Shown here piece after piece: positions 38,126 through 47,021 of a DNA stretch of 60,219 nt (positions are counted from its first letter, which is position 1; each line of letters begins with the position of its first letter). This stretch comes from Microvirga arvi (GTDB lineage Bacteria; Pseudomonadota; Alphaproteobacteria; Rhizobiales; Beijerinckiaceae). The notes under the pieces are model-generated. The model was given only the letters and a program-made list of their open reading frames with translations. It did not search any database and was not told where the DNA came from. The stretch is taken from assembly GCF_016892765.1 (NCBI RefSeq), contig NZ_JAFEMD010000036.1, positions 1-60,219 on the forward strand, given 5' to 3'. A program made the translations under genes and the position numbers.

Positions 38126-39115
38126 TCAGATCCAAGCCCTACGTCTGGCGACGATCACCGCGCTCACGATGAACAGGACTAAGCCTCCAAGCACGGCCCA
38201 GAACCCGGGAACGCCCGTCTGGGTGTAGGGTGTTTCGAAGTTCATCCCGAAGATGCCCGCAACAGCGCCCGCGACGCCCAGCATCATGGTGATGAAGGTC
38301 AGGCGACGGACAAGGTCGTTCGTCGCCTCCGCGGTGCGGGTCGTAAACAGATCGAACGAGCCGTTCACCAGCTCGCGCGCATGGTCAACCGCATCGACCG
38401 CCCGCTCGTAGCGTCGCTCCAGGGAGCGGTAATGCGCCGCCGCATCGGACTCGACGACTTGGGCGAAGTCGGGACGGGAGAGTCCGTAGAACACGGGTCG
38501 CTGCACGGCGAGCAGATGCCGCAGCTCGGAGACACGGCGCCGGGTGGCAACCACGCCGGCCAGAAGGCTTCTGCGGCCAGAGCCACTCAGCAACGCCTCG
38601 TCGAGGCGATCGAGAAGCGCCTCGAGCTCCGTCACTGCCTCGAAGTAGGTGGTCAGGTGCCAGTCGAGGAGCGAAGCCGCCAGCGCCGGCGGGCTGAGCG
38701 CTCCGATCAGGGTTTCGCCCTTGTTCTGGTCGCGGAAGGCTTGCAGGAACAGAAGCTCAGCCTCGTGCACCGTGATGATCCAGCGCGGTCCGACGAGAAA
38801 CTCCAGATGCTCCGGGCGCCGCTTGGTGAGCGCCCGCTCGCCATTTCCTTCACCTGCATCGGCAAGCCCGATGACGTCGAACTGAAAGTATTCGCCGTAA
38901 TTGTCGAGATAGAGCGCCTCCTGTGGATTCAGCAGTTCGCGCAGCGAGCCCCGGTCGAGGGAGAGAAGGTCGACGAGCTGCTCCATCTCGCGGCGCTCGC
39001 GCCCCAGGACATCGATCCAGAGCAGGCTCCGTTCATTGAGCTCGGCAATGCACTGCGCGTTGAGGTCGACCTCCTGGTCGTGTCCGTCGGCGTCGTAGAG
39101 GAAGGCACGGATCAA
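38126..39115 (-). CDS. CorA family divalent cation transporter
   Basis: 329 residues. The large N-terminal cytosolic domain is followed by two C-terminal membrane segments; the pore signature GMNFETPYT follows the first (GVAGAVAGIFGMNF), and the protein ends in basic RRRAWI. CorA-like channels carry Mg2+, Co2+ or, for ZntB relatives, zinc; the loop does not settle which. Stand-alone gene, divergent from HNH with a 359-bp gap. Confidence 0.92.
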   Translation of the reverse strand: MIRAFLYDADGHDQEVDLNAQCIAELNERSLLWIDVLGRERREMEQLVDLLSLDRGSLRELLNPQEALYLDNYGEYFQFDVIGLADAGEGNGERALTKRRPEHLEFLVGPRWIITVHEAELLFLQAFRDQNKGETLIGALSPPALAASLLDWHLTTYFEAVTELEALLDRLDEALLSGSGRRSLLAGVVATRRRVSELRHLLAVQRPVFYGLSRPDFAQVVESDAAAHYRSLERRYERAVDAVDHARELVNGSFDLFTTRTAEATNDLVRRLTFITMMLGVAGAVAGIFGMNFETPYTQTGVPGFWAVLGGLVLFIVSAVIVARRRAWI

Positions 39116-39474
39116 GGGTCACCTGGAATTGGGCTGCGTAGGACAAAAACGCTGGTTCAAGCTAGGCAGTTCCAAGCACGGGATGGCTTCGACCTCCTGG
39201 GCGCCGGTTCCAAGGGACCCGCTTTGATCGATGGCTGAGAGTTCCAGCCAGCGCATCGTGCGGACCCAGAGGGCCACGTCAGTGACCCGAAGGGCCGCGT
39301 CAGCGAACAGTGGACCCACTTTTGCATCCGATGCTCCAGCCATGCTTCGTCCGCGCCGCATCTTCTGTGGGTGCGTCACAGACGTTCCGCCTTTCGTCTT
39401 CACAACAGCGTCACACTGCCTATAGTCTACTCGGACGGGAAATGACTCTTCTCTTAAGTTAAAGAGGAGGTGAG
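39116..39474. other. intergenic gap, CorA to HNH
   Basis: No gene seen. It contains the family A/B hybrid palindrome at 39250-39336 and, just before the HNH start, TATAGT (39421-39426), a possible -10 element, with AAAGAGGAGG as ribosome site. Confidence 0.5.
39250..39336. repeat. hybrid palindromic element (B left end, A right end)
   Basis: It begins AGCGCATCGTGCGGACCC and ends CCACTTTTGCATCCGATGCT. Between them are two near-repeats, AGGGCCACGTCAGTGACCCGA and AGGGCCGCGTCAGCGA (imperfect), suggesting internal expansion. Confidence 0.7.
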
Positions 39475-40044
39475 GTGACGATACACGTCCAGCCTGTTGT
39501 GCGACCGGAGGCCTGCCCGGCCCTCGTCCTCAATGCCGACTACCGGCCTTTGAGCTACTATCCCTTGTCCATCTGGTGCTGGCAGGATGCGATCAAGGCG
39601 GTCTTCCTCGATCGGGTCAACATCGTCTCCGAATATGACAAGGTCGTGCGAAGTCCCACCTTCGAGATCCGGCTTCCGTCGGTCATCTCGTTGAAAACCT
39701 ACGTCAAGCCGTCGCGGCACCCCGCCTTCACCCGCTTCAATGTCTTCCTCCGCGACCGCTTCAGCTGCCAATATTGCGGAGACCGCGAGGACCTGACCTT
39801 CGATCACGTCATCCCCCGGTCCAAGGGCGGGCAGACCACCTGGGAGAACGTCGTCGCCGCCTGCGCGCCCTGCAACCTCAGGAAAGGAGACAAGCTGCCC
39901 CGCGAGGTCGAGATGTGGCCCCGGCAGAGCCCCTTCGCCCCCACCATCCACGATCTCCATTCCAACGGCCGCCTCTTCCCGCCGAACTATCTCCACGAGA
40001 GCTGGATGGATTATCTCTACTGGGACAGCGAGCTGGAGCCTTAA
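39475..40044 (+). CDS. HNH endonuclease
   Basis: 189 residues. The HNH domain is at about residues 95-150: CQYCG, then LTFDHVIPRSKGGQTTWENVV and CAPCNLRKGD, so two CxxC pairs bind a structural zinc and the DH...N...N residues are catalytic. The N-terminal half (LVLNADYRPLSYYPLSIWCWQDAIKAV) is the conserved part of a widespread single-gene family in alphaproteobacteria. GTG start with a perfect AGGAGG 5 bases upstream. No methylase or toxin-like partner lies nearby. Role unknown, possibly DNA repair or processing. Confidence 0.92.
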   Translation: MTIHVQPVVRPEACPALVLNADYRPLSYYPLSIWCWQDAIKAVFLDRVNIVSEYDKVVRSPTFEIRLPSVISLKTYVKPSRHPAFTRFNVFLRDRFSCQYCGDREDLTFDHVIPRSKGGQTTWENVVAACAPCNLRKGDKLPREVEMWPRQSPFAPTIHDLHSNGRLFPPNYLHESWMDYLYWDSELEP

Positions 40045-40067
40045 GGCCCGGCACCGTCATTATCGCG

Positions 40068-40121
40068 CACCCCATAAGCCTTGCGCGTCACCCCACAAGA
40101 ACGTCTCGTTACACCCCATAA
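40068..40121. repeat. three spaced CACCCCAYAA direct repeats
   Basis: CACCCCATAA at 40068, CACCCCACAA at 40089 and CACCCCATAA at 40112, spaced 21 and 23 bp (about two helical turns). They lie between two converging gene ends. Confidence 0.5.
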
Positions 40122-40200
40122 ACATGCAAGGGAAGGATTGTGCCAACGGGCAACTGCTGGCTGCACCACTCGGTGAAGCGGGGGATGTGCCGGAGACGTG

Positions 40201-41064
40201 CTATGAGCAGGCCGCCTCAGCCCGGATACGTTCGTATTCTCTGCGGATTGTACCCTTGCCGTAGGTACGCTCAAGGCGGCGCACGATGAAATGCCCTCGG
40301 GCGAGTGTCTGGAAATGGTCAACGAAAGTGACGTTGACGGCCGCGCCGCCGATCGCCCCTACGACCGGCACAGCCTGGGCGGCGACCTTCTGCGAGACGA
40401 CCAGCCCGAACCGGGACCCAATCTGGGCCAGCAGACGCACGATGGCCGAGGCGCTGTCATCGACGACGCCCCGCCCGGCCACCTGCTGTAGGGCGCGACT
40501 GACGGACTTCGCCATCGCCGCCCGCACGGCAAAGTAGCCCGTCTCGTGCAGGTTGTCCGAACCGGTGCGCCCGCCCAGGGCGAAAACCTGGAGGCAGGCC
40601 AGAGCCGTCTCGGGATCCTCAAGATCCTCGCCTTCGCTCTGAGCAATCCGGGCGATCGACCGCAGCATGATCGTTGTCGAGATCGGGAGCTCCATCAGGA
40701 CAGCCGAGATGCCCAAGGCTCCGCCCATGGCCCCGGACAAGACCGCGAGCGCCTTGTGTACGCGGCTCTCGGGATCCCTGCCCTCCTTCGGTATCGTCAG
40801 GAGCGCATACCGCAGGGCTCGGGTGAGCGCCGCCTGCGTCGCCTTCGAGATCATGTCGGATGCCACCTGGGGAAGAGCCTGCCCGAGCAATTCGATCGGC
40901 CGCCCGGCCAGGGCGGACAGCCGGGCTACGTAACTCGGCCCCTCCAGCGCGTTGATGGCTCGCCGCAGCGCCGCGCGATCATCCTCCGAAAGGGCGATAT
41001 CCGGTGGTGCCGTGCTGCCGGCGGATGACGGAAGCGGCTCCTGACGGCGAAGTTCCTGGCTCAT
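40201..41064 (-). CDS. EcsC family protein
   Basis: 287 residues. The EcsC-like domain spans most of the protein, with the glycine-rich hydrophobic stretches VLSGAMGGALGISAVLMELPISTTIMLRSIARIA and GRGVVDDS...QAVPVVGAIGGAAVNVTFVDHF (quoted in part). Conserved DPETALACLQVFALGG is present. EcsC was named from a Bacillus ABC transporter operon, but no transporter is adjacent; the biochemical role is unknown. Possibly peripheral membrane association. Confidence 0.87.
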   Translation of the reverse strand: MSQELRRQEPLPSSAGSTAPPDIALSEDDRAALRRAINALEGPSYVARLSALAGRPIELLGQALPQVASDMISKATQAALTRALRYALLTIPKEGRDPESRVHKALAVLSGAMGGALGISAVLMELPISTTIMLRSIARIAQSEGEDLEDPETALACLQVFALGGRTGSDNLHETGYFAVRAAMAKSVSRALQQVAGRGVVDDSASAIVRLLAQIGSRFGLVVSQKVAAQAVPVVGAIGGAAVNVTFVDHFQTLARGHFIVRRLERTYGKGTIRREYERIRAEAACS

Positions 41065-41259
41065 GCGATGTATCTGGGGATCCGGAGCCCCTACCGACAG
41101 TCCGACCCTCCTTATCTTTCCCGGAGAGAGCTCCCTGGCAGAGAATGATCTGATCCACAGGGACGTTTCCTTGACCTGATCGAAGGTGGGCAGATCGCTC
41201 AGGCCTAAGCTCCCAAGCCGAGAGGTTTGATCGAGACTTCCGAATGTCTCCGAATAGCC

Positions 41260-41745
41260 TCAGTCGGGATTCGTCGCCACCTTCAGTCCGCGCTTGATCG
41301 TCTTGAGGGCGATTAGGCTCTTGTACTTGCGCACGACGGGCTGCTCCGTCATCAGCCTCTCGATGAAGGAATTATAGCTGTCGAGGTCGCGGGTGGAGAC
41401 CAGGAGCGCGTAGTCCGCGTCGCCCGTGACATACCAGCACGACTGTACCTCCGGCGCCTCGACCACCCAGCGCTGGAAGGCTTCCAGGGCGCTGCGGCGC
41501 TCGTTGTCGATCTCCACCTCGACCAGCACCGTCACCGTCCGCCCGATCGAGCGGGGCTCGACCAAGGCGACAACCTTCTCGATGACGCCGTCCCTCTTCA
41601 GGCGCGACAGCCGCCGCTGCACGGCGGACGCCGACAGCCCCACCCTGCCGGCAATCGCCTCACCTGGCATCTCAGCATCCTCCTGAACCAAGTCGAGAAT
41701 GCGGAGATCTAGATCGTCGAGGTCAGGCATGCGAGAAACCTGCAT
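41260..41745 (-). CDS. Lrp/AsnC family transcriptional regulator
   Basis: 161 residues. The winged helix-turn-helix is at about 8-65 (LDDLDLRILDLVQEDAEMPGE...LSASAVQRRLSRLKRDGVI), followed by the RAM ligand-binding domain with VTGDADYALLVSTRDLDSYNSFI. Family members sense amino acids and regulate adjacent genes. It diverges from a PLP-dependent dehydratase-like gene 84 bp away, its probable target. An ATG at 41730 (MPDLDDLDLR) is an alternative start. Confidence 0.93.
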   Translation of the reverse strand: MQVSRMPDLDDLDLRILDLVQEDAEMPGEAIAGRVGLSASAVQRRLSRLKRDGVIEKVVALVEPRSIGRTVTVLVEVEIDNERRSALEAFQRWVVEAPEVQSCWYVTGDADYALLVSTRDLDSYNSFIERLMTEQPVVRKYKSLIALKTIKRGLKVATNPD

Positions 41746-41829
41746 AAGACGAGTACTCGGTGCGCTACCACGGCGTAGAGGCCCATGAAATCGCGATCAT
41801 CCCGCGCGAAGTGCTGCTAAGGTTATCGC

Positions 41830-42792
41830 ATGAACACTGCACGTCTGTCACCTGCCCGGATCGCCCAGGCCCCGCACCTGATCGATCCGATCTTCCTTGG
41901 CTCCGCCCTGCGGACCTCGCCGGATCTCGACCGGCACCTCGGCATGTCGCTGTGGCTGAAGGACGAGACCGAGAACCCGATCCGCTCCTTCAAGGGCCGC
42001 GGCACGAGCCTGTTCGTGAAGCGCGAGGTGAGCGCAACGACCACCCTGGTCGCTGCCTCGGCCGGCAACTTCGGCCAGGGGCTCGCCTATGCGGCCGTCG
42101 GGGCCGGGCACCGGGTCGTCGTCTTCGCCGCCGAGACGGCGAGCCCGCTCAAGATCGAGGCCATGCAGCGGCTCGGAGCCGAGGTCGTCCTCCATGGGCG
42201 GGATCTCGATGCCGCCAAGGCCGAGGCGCGGGCATTCGCAGCCGAACAGGGCTTCCGCTTCGTCGAGGACGGGGCGGAGCCCGCCATCGCCGAGGGGGCG
42301 GGCACGATCGCGCTGGAGATCGCGGAAGCCCTGCCCGCGCTCGACGCCGTGTTCATCCCGCTGGGGAACGGCGCGCTCGCGACTGGAATGGGGTGCTGGC
42401 TCAAGCATCGATCGCCGCAAACCCGGATCGTCGCGGTCGCGGCGGAGGGGGCGCAGTGTATGGCAGATTCCTTCGCAGCGGGCCGGCCGCTGGAGACGCC
42501 AGCCGTCGATACGATCGCCGACGGCATCGCCGTCCGGGTCCCGGTGCCCTTCGCCGTGACATCCATGAAGGACACCGTCGACGATGTGGTGCTCGTCAGC
42601 GATGATCTGATCCTCGAAGCCATGAGGCTCGTCCGGCGACATCTCGGACGCGCCGTCGAGCCGGCGGGCGCCGCAGGCCTCGCCGGACTGATCCGGCACC
42701 GGCAGGACTACTCAGGCGCCCGTGTGGCTACCGTCCTGTGCGGCGCCAACCTGACACCGGAGCAGATCGCGGCCTGGCTCCCTCCGGACTAG
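41830..42792 (+). CDS. PLP-dependent threonine/serine dehydratase-like enzyme
   Basis: 320 residues, fold type II PLP enzyme. The Schiff-base lysine is in IRSFKGRG, the asparagine loop in AASAGNFGQGLA, and the phosphate-binding region in IPLGNGALATG. The C-terminal SDDLILEAMRLVRRHLGRAVEPAGAAGLAGL matches threonine ammonia-lyases; there is no ACT domain, so it is a catabolic type. Divergent from an Lrp regulator, which fits amino-acid-responsive control. Exact substrate (Thr, Ser or a beta-hydroxy amino acid) not determined. Confidence 0.88.
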   Translation: MNTARLSPARIAQAPHLIDPIFLGSALRTSPDLDRHLGMSLWLKDETENPIRSFKGRGTSLFVKREVSATTTLVAASAGNFGQGLAYAAVGAGHRVVVFAAETASPLKIEAMQRLGAEVVLHGRDLDAAKAEARAFAAEQGFRFVEDGAEPAIAEGAGTIALEIAEALPALDAVFIPLGNGALATGMGCWLKHRSPQTRIVAVAAEGAQCMADSFAAGRPLETPAVDTIADGIAVRVPVPFAVTSMKDTVDDVVLVSDDLILEAMRLVRRHLGRAVEPAGAAGLAGLIRHRQDYSGARVATVLCGANLTPEQIAAWLPPD

Positions 42793-42844
42793 CCCCCCTT
42801 CACGACTTTCCCTATCCAGACCCATGCCATTGGAGACATTCCCG

Positions 42845-43702
42845 ATGCCCCTGCCTGCCGGAGTGGCCACCCACCCTGCCCTTGCGTTCACCACAAGCGC
42901 CCTTGCCGAGATCATGACCGCCTGCTTCGAGGGCTATGTCGTGCCCCAGGCGATCAACGGAGAGATGTTCAACGCCCGCTTCAGGCGCGAGACCCTCGAC
43001 CTACGCGCCAGCCGCGTGTTCATGGAAGGCGGGCACCCTGTCGCTCTCATCCTCGTGGCCCGCCGCGGCTGGACGGCCCGGATCGCCGCGATGGGCATCG
43101 TTCCGGCTTACCGGGCTCGTGGCCTCGGGCGGACCGCCTTGGGTGAGGTCATCGACGACCTGCGCAAGCTCGGCGACCGACGCCTCCTGCTCGAGGTCAT
43201 TGACACGAACGAGCCCGCATTACGCCTCTACCGCAGCCTCGGATTCGAGGTCCGTCGTCGGCTGATCGGCTATCGCCGTCCTGCAGCGGCCGGAACACCT
43301 TCAGCCGTGGCCGACCTGGTTGAGGTCGATCCATTGTCGATCGCCCGCAGGCTTGCCGCGGAAGGACCGGCTGACCTTCCGTGGTTCCTGGCTCCTGAAA
43401 CCCTCGCCGCAACCGCGGCACCCGCGCGCGGACTGTGCCTGGAAGGGAGAACCTTCGCCATCGTGGAGCCTGCGCCGCAGCCCGCAAGCCTCGCCCTGCG
43501 CACTCTCTTCGTCAATCGTGATGCGCGTGGGCGTGGGTTGGGGCGCGCCATGATCTCTGCCCTGGCGGCGGCTCATCCGGAGCAGGATCTTCTGATCTCG
43601 GCCAATTTCCCGGAGGAGCTCGCTCCCGGCTTCATGGCCTGCATGGGGTTCGAGCGGACGCCGATCAGCCAGTTCGAGATGGACCTCGATCTCGCTGTCT
43701 GA
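42845..43702 (+). CDS. tandem GNAT N-acetyltransferase
   Basis: 285 residues with two GNAT folds. The acetyl-CoA motif A is visible in both: IVPAYRARGLGRTALGEVI in the first half and LFVNRDARGRGLGRAMISAL in the second. The ATG at 42845 has GGAGAC 8 bases upstream, better than the ATG at 42824 in the same frame. It lies between the dehydratase and a GST gene on the same strand, probably one operon. Substrate unknown. Confidence 0.85.
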   Translation: MPLPAGVATHPALAFTTSALAEIMTACFEGYVVPQAINGEMFNARFRRETLDLRASRVFMEGGHPVALILVARRGWTARIAAMGIVPAYRARGLGRTALGEVIDDLRKLGDRRLLLEVIDTNEPALRLYRSLGFEVRRRLIGYRRPAAAGTPSAVADLVEVDPLSIARRLAAEGPADLPWFLAPETLAATAAPARGLCLEGRTFAIVEPAPQPASLALRTLFVNRDARGRGLGRAMISALAAAHPEQDLLISANFPEELAPGFMACMGFERTPISQFEMDLDLAV

Positions 43703-43742
43703 GGCATATGGGACCCCTTCCGAGCCATCAAGGAAATGACTG

Positions 43743-44366
43743 ATGTCCGAATATGAACTGATCGCCTCCAAAGGCTGCGGTTCTGCCGTGATCGAGATGG
43801 CGCTGGCCTTGGCAGGCCTGCCGCATCGCGTGACGCTGATCCCCTACCTCGAACCGGGACCCGGGCGCGAGCGGCTGCTGTCGCACAACCCGCTGGGGCA
43901 GGTGCCGACGCTGATTCTGCCGGACGGCACCGCGATGACCGAGAGCGCTGCCATGGTGCTGCACATCCACGACGTGGCGCCGCAGGCAGAGCTCGTTCCC
44001 CCCGACGTCGACAACCGGGCCGTGTTCTTCAATCTGCTGGTCGTCCTAGTCGGCGCCGTCTATCCGACCTTCACCTTCGGGGACGAGCCGAAGCAGCTCG
44101 GGCTCGACGATGCTGCGGCCGCCCGTCTCCGGGGGGAGAGCGACGCCCGCCGCATGCGGATCTGGCGGCACATGGAAACCCTGGTCTCGCCGGCGCCCTA
44201 TGCGCTTGGATCGGCGTTGACGGCGCTCGACCTCTATCTCGTGGTGATGACCGCCTGGAACCCGGGGCGCGCCTGGTTCGCGGAGCACTGCCCGAAGCTG
44301 CTCGCGGCTGCCGATGCGGCTGCACAGATCCCGGCCGTCGCCCGCGTGCGCGAACGGAACGCGTAG
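43743..44366 (+). CDS. glutathione S-transferase family protein
   Basis: 207 residues. The N-terminal thioredoxin-like domain has YELIASKGCGSAVIEMALAL and the GSH-contacting NPLGQVPTLILPDGTAMTESAAMVLHI (cis-Pro and Ser/Thr pair), then an alpha-helical C-terminal domain. Cys12 near the N-terminus suggests a beta- or omega-like active site. Likely cotranscribed with the GNAT gene before it; only 1 bp separates its stop from the next start. Confidence 0.88.
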   Translation: MSEYELIASKGCGSAVIEMALALAGLPHRVTLIPYLEPGPGRERLLSHNPLGQVPTLILPDGTAMTESAAMVLHIHDVAPQAELVPPDVDNRAVFFNLLVVLVGAVYPTFTFGDEPKQLGLDDAAAARLRGESDARRMRIWRHMETLVSPAPYALGSALTALDLYLVVMTAWNPGRAWFAEHCPKLLAAADAAAQIPAVARVRERNA

Positions 44367-44367
44367 C

Positions 44368-44912
44368 ATGCCCGACGACGCGTTCCTTGCCCGTAGCGCC
44401 GGAGCCTCGGCACGCGAGGTCGTACTTCGCCGCGCCCAGGAGACGGACCTGCCTGCCCTGAACCACCTCATGCAGGCCTCGCGCGCCTATGAGGGCGAGT
44501 ACCGTCGCATCCTCGACGGATACGTCATCAGCGCCGACCAGATCGTGCGGGACCATGTCGTACTGGCTGCACATGGTGGCGAGGTGCTCGGGTTCTACAG
44601 TCTGATCACAGGCGGCGAACCCGAGCTCGACCTGATGTTCGTGGCCGACGCCGCACAGGGCGCAGGGCTGGGTGCCCGCCTGTTCAGGCACATGAGGCCG
44701 AGGCCGCGCGCCTCGGCCTCATGTCGGTCAGGATCGTCTCCCATCCGCCCTCGGCCGGTTTCTACAAGCGGATGGGCGCCGTGCCGGTCGGCACGAGTCC
44801 TGCTTCCGGACGGATCACATGGGAGCGTCCGGTCCTCGTGCTGCCCGCGAGGCCTGCCGCGACGACCTCTTATGGGGTGCACGATGCGTCAGTATTTTAC
44901 CGTCCGGGATAA
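44368..44912 (+). pseudogene. GNAT N-acetyltransferase, frameshifted
   Basis: It begins MPDDAFLARSAGASAREVVLRRAQ and keeps GNAT motif A (LMFVADAAQGAGLGARLFRH). At about 44690-44694 the frame breaks: the sequence then reads EAEARGLGLM-like in another frame (EAEAARLGLMSVRIVSHPPSAGFYKRMGA), which is the normal GNAT C-terminal half. Inserting one base restores about 181 residues. The total of 545 bp (3n+2) fits a single lost base. Its 3' end overlaps dsbB by 16 bp. It could be a real lesion or a sequence error. Confidence 0.8.
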
Positions 44913-45400
44913 AAGCCTTTGCGGGCTGCAGCCATGGCTGCGAAGCCGGCAAGCGCGAGAGAGATCAGCACGTTCCACCCCGCCAGCGAGAGGCCGAGGA
45001 AGCGCCAGGCGGCTTCCGTGCAGCTGACGACGCGGGTGTTCTGCAGCTGGTTCAGGAAATCGCCCACATTGCCCGCGCCGGCGCCCGCCCCGCCGCCGCC
45101 GCAATCGCTCGGGCCTGCGAAGAAACCCCACTCAACCCCTGAATGATAGGCGCCGAGCCCCGCGCTCACGAGGAAGATCAGCGCCAGCAGCCACAGACCC
45201 GCCCTCGTCCAGCGTGGCGGCAGGAGAGCCGCCAGCAAGCCCAGAGGAATGGCGGCGTAATAGGGGTTCCGCTGGATCAGGCAGAGCTTGCACGGCACGT
45301 AGCCGAAAACATGCTCGAACACGAGAGCGCCACCGACAGTCGCCGCCGCACCCAGGGCGACGGCCAGGGCCGCCTGACGGATGGTGAGGCCGATCTGCAT
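44897..45400 (-). CDS. dsbB: disulfide bond formation protein B
   Basis: 167 residues with four membrane segments. The first redox pair is C37/C40 in YVPCKLCLIQR and the second C100/C127 in the periplasmic loop, the arrangement by which DsbB reoxidises DsbA using quinone. The loop between the second pair has an unusual GGGGAGAGAG run. ATG 45400 has GGAGAGG 4-10 bases upstream. It overlaps the frameshifted GNAT end and follows the YqaA-like gene by 13 bp. Confidence 0.93.
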   Translation of the reverse strand: MQIGLTIRQAALAVALGAAATVGGALVFEHVFGYVPCKLCLIQRNPYYAAIPLGLLAALLPPRWTRAGLWLLALIFLVSAGLGAYHSGVEWGFFAGPSDCGGGGAGAGAGNVGDFLNQLQNTRVVSCTEAAWRFLGLSLAGWNVLISLALAGFAAMAAARKGFYPGR

Positions 45401-45413
45401 CGATCCCTCTCCT

Positions 45414-45995
45414 TTAGAAAAGATAGCGGAAGGCGACGAAACCACCAATGAAGGCCGCGATGGCCAGAGCCGCCACCAGATTGAAGTTGTTGTCGATGAT
45501 CGACTTGATGCGCGGCCCGAACTTGCTCATCAGCAGAGCGATGATGAAGAACCGGGCGCCACGGGTCAAAATCGAGAGCACGATGAACCAGCCTAGGTGA
45601 TAGCCCGCAAAGCCCGAAGTGATGGTCACGAGCTTGTATGGAATCGGCGTCAGACCTTTCAACAGGATGACCCAATGGCCGTATTCCGCATAGGCGTGCC
45701 GGAAAGTCTCTGCTCCCTCGGCAAGGCCGTAGAGCTGGAAGAGCCAGGCCCCGATGGAGTCGTAGAGGCCCAACCCGATGAAATAGCCCAGGATGCCTCC
45801 CAGAACGGAGGTAATCGTGCAGATCAGGGCATAGAACCAGGCCTTGTCGGGCCGGGCCAGCATCATCGGCACGAGCATCACATCCGGCGGGACGGGAAAG
45901 AACGAACTCTCCGAAAACGAGACCACAGCCAGCGCATAGGGGGCCGAGGGCCGCGCCGCGAGGGAAAGGGTCCAATCGTAGACACGTCTGAGCAT
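45414..45995 (-). CDS. YqaA family (SNARE-associated/DedA-like) membrane protein
   Basis: 193 residues, five or so membrane segments. SFSESSFFPVPPDVMLVPMML and the later GLTPIPYKLVTITSGFAGYHL carry the two re-entrant P-rich motifs of the VTT/YqaA family. It lies 13 bp upstream of dsbB on the same strand, likely one transcript. Role in membrane lipid or redox homeostasis is inferred only from the family. Confidence 0.9.
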   Translation of the reverse strand: MLRRVYDWTLSLAARPSAPYALAVVSFSESSFFPVPPDVMLVPMMLARPDKAWFYALICTITSVLGGILGYFIGLGLYDSIGAWLFQLYGLAEGAETFRHAYAEYGHWVILLKGLTPIPYKLVTITSGFAGYHLGWFIVLSILTRGARFFIIALLMSKFGPRIKSIIDNNFNLVAALAIAAFIGGFVAFRYLF

Positions 45996-46141
45996 AAGGA
46001 TCCGACCGGTTCAGGAGGCTCACCGCCCCGGCGACCTTTGAGCACAAGGCGCCTGGAAATGCGAGAGGCCAGCCGTGCGGCTTCCCTTCACATCTCGCAG
46101 ATTGACCACCCTTCATGCCTCATGGTACGTCGCAGGTCCTT

Positions 46142-46226
46142 GCCCCTGTGGCGGAATTGGTAGACGCGCTCGACTCAAAATCGAGTTCCGCAAGGAGTGC
46201 TGGTTCGATCCCGGCCAGGGGCACCA
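46142..46226 (+). tRNA. tRNA-Leu (CAA)
   Basis: 85 nt including encoded CCA. The acceptor arms GCCCCTG and CAGGGGC pair; D-arm GGCGGAATTGGTAGACGC; anticodon stem CTCGA/TCGAG with loop CTCAAAA gives anticodon CAA (reads UUG); a long variable arm (TTCCGCAAGGAGTGC) as in class II tRNAs; T-arm GGTTCGATCCC. Confidence 0.96.
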
Positions 46227-46667
46227 TAGCCTTTTCAGATGGTACGGCATAAAGCTTCAGGAAAATCGATCGTTTCCCAAGCTCTCGGGATATCCTGCGC
46301 CACGAGAGCCCAGGCGCCATCTCATCGACCCTAGGTTTTCAGAGCGCATTCATGGTTGTGCTTGATGGTCCCAGGCGCGAGTCATAGGTCGGGCAGCTCA
46401 ACAAGGTCCCGATGGCTGTACGTTACTATCGGGTCTTTCCACTCTCACGGAAGCCTGTTGGCACGTGGCACGACCTTGGATCAGAGACCTCGGCCAACTA
46501 GCACTTCTGAGCTACCCCACCTTCGATCTTGCGAGCTGCACCCCGTTTGGAACAAATGGCCGCGGTCGAAAACGCCAGATACGGCGGTTCGGCAATGCCA
46601 AGGGCGTCGCCAAGGGCTTTTCGGCAGAACAGACAAACGTTTCAAACCACGAGGAGAGGGGCTTGCC
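46227..46667. other. gene-free stretch after tRNA-Leu
   Basis: No convincing gene, and no integrase or attachment-site duplication seen. The open frame from 46356 leads into the small gene at 46668 but its upstream part has no ribosome site and unusual composition. Confidence 0.5.
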
Positions 46668-46862
46668 ATGGATTGTGAAATCGAAAGCGTTGCGCGCGCC
46701 TTGCACTCTGCCGAAGAGGATACCCAGCTTTGGGAACGCGAACCTGACATCGTGAAGGAAGAGTTCCGTTTCTATGCCCGTGCAGCCTTGGAGATGCTCG
46801 TCCAGCATCGCCGGCAGCAAGCGGCAGAAGCAGAGCCCATCTCCTTTCCTTACGCGGCGTAG
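46668..46862 (+). CDS. small hypothetical protein
   Basis: 64 residues, MDCEIESVARALHSAEEDTQLWERE at the N-terminus, acidic and helical, no known motif. GAGGAGAGGGG lies 6 bases before the ATG, a strong ribosome site that decides this start. The following gap holds a strong hairpin. Isolated gene; function unknown. Confidence 0.6.
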   Translation: MDCEIESVARALHSAEEDTQLWEREPDIVKEEFRFYARAALEMLVQHRRQQAAEAEPISFPYAA

Positions 46863-46957
46863 TTTCCGAGCGCCCTATCAGGACATTTGTTTCAACGCGC
46901 GGGAATGCACCCTGACAGACCCAGGTCTTTCCTCCAGAAAATGCTCACCTGATGTGA

Positions 46958-46988
46958 CAGCGCCCGCGGTGCGAAACCGCGGGCGCTG
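46958..46988. terminator. GC-rich hairpin between converging genes
   Basis: CAGCGCCCGCGG-TGCGAAA-CCGCGGGCGCTG, a perfect 12-bp stem, 33 bp from the DUF1236 stop and 95 bp after the small gene. No T-tract on either side, so termination strength is uncertain. Confidence 0.5.
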
Positions 46989-47021
46989 GCCTTCAAGAGG
47001 TTGATGCTGGAACGGAAACGA

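Noticed and set aside
46142..47021. Genomic island next to tRNA-Leu
   Set aside because: No integrase, no direct repeat of the tRNA 3' end, and normal chromosomal genes on both sides.
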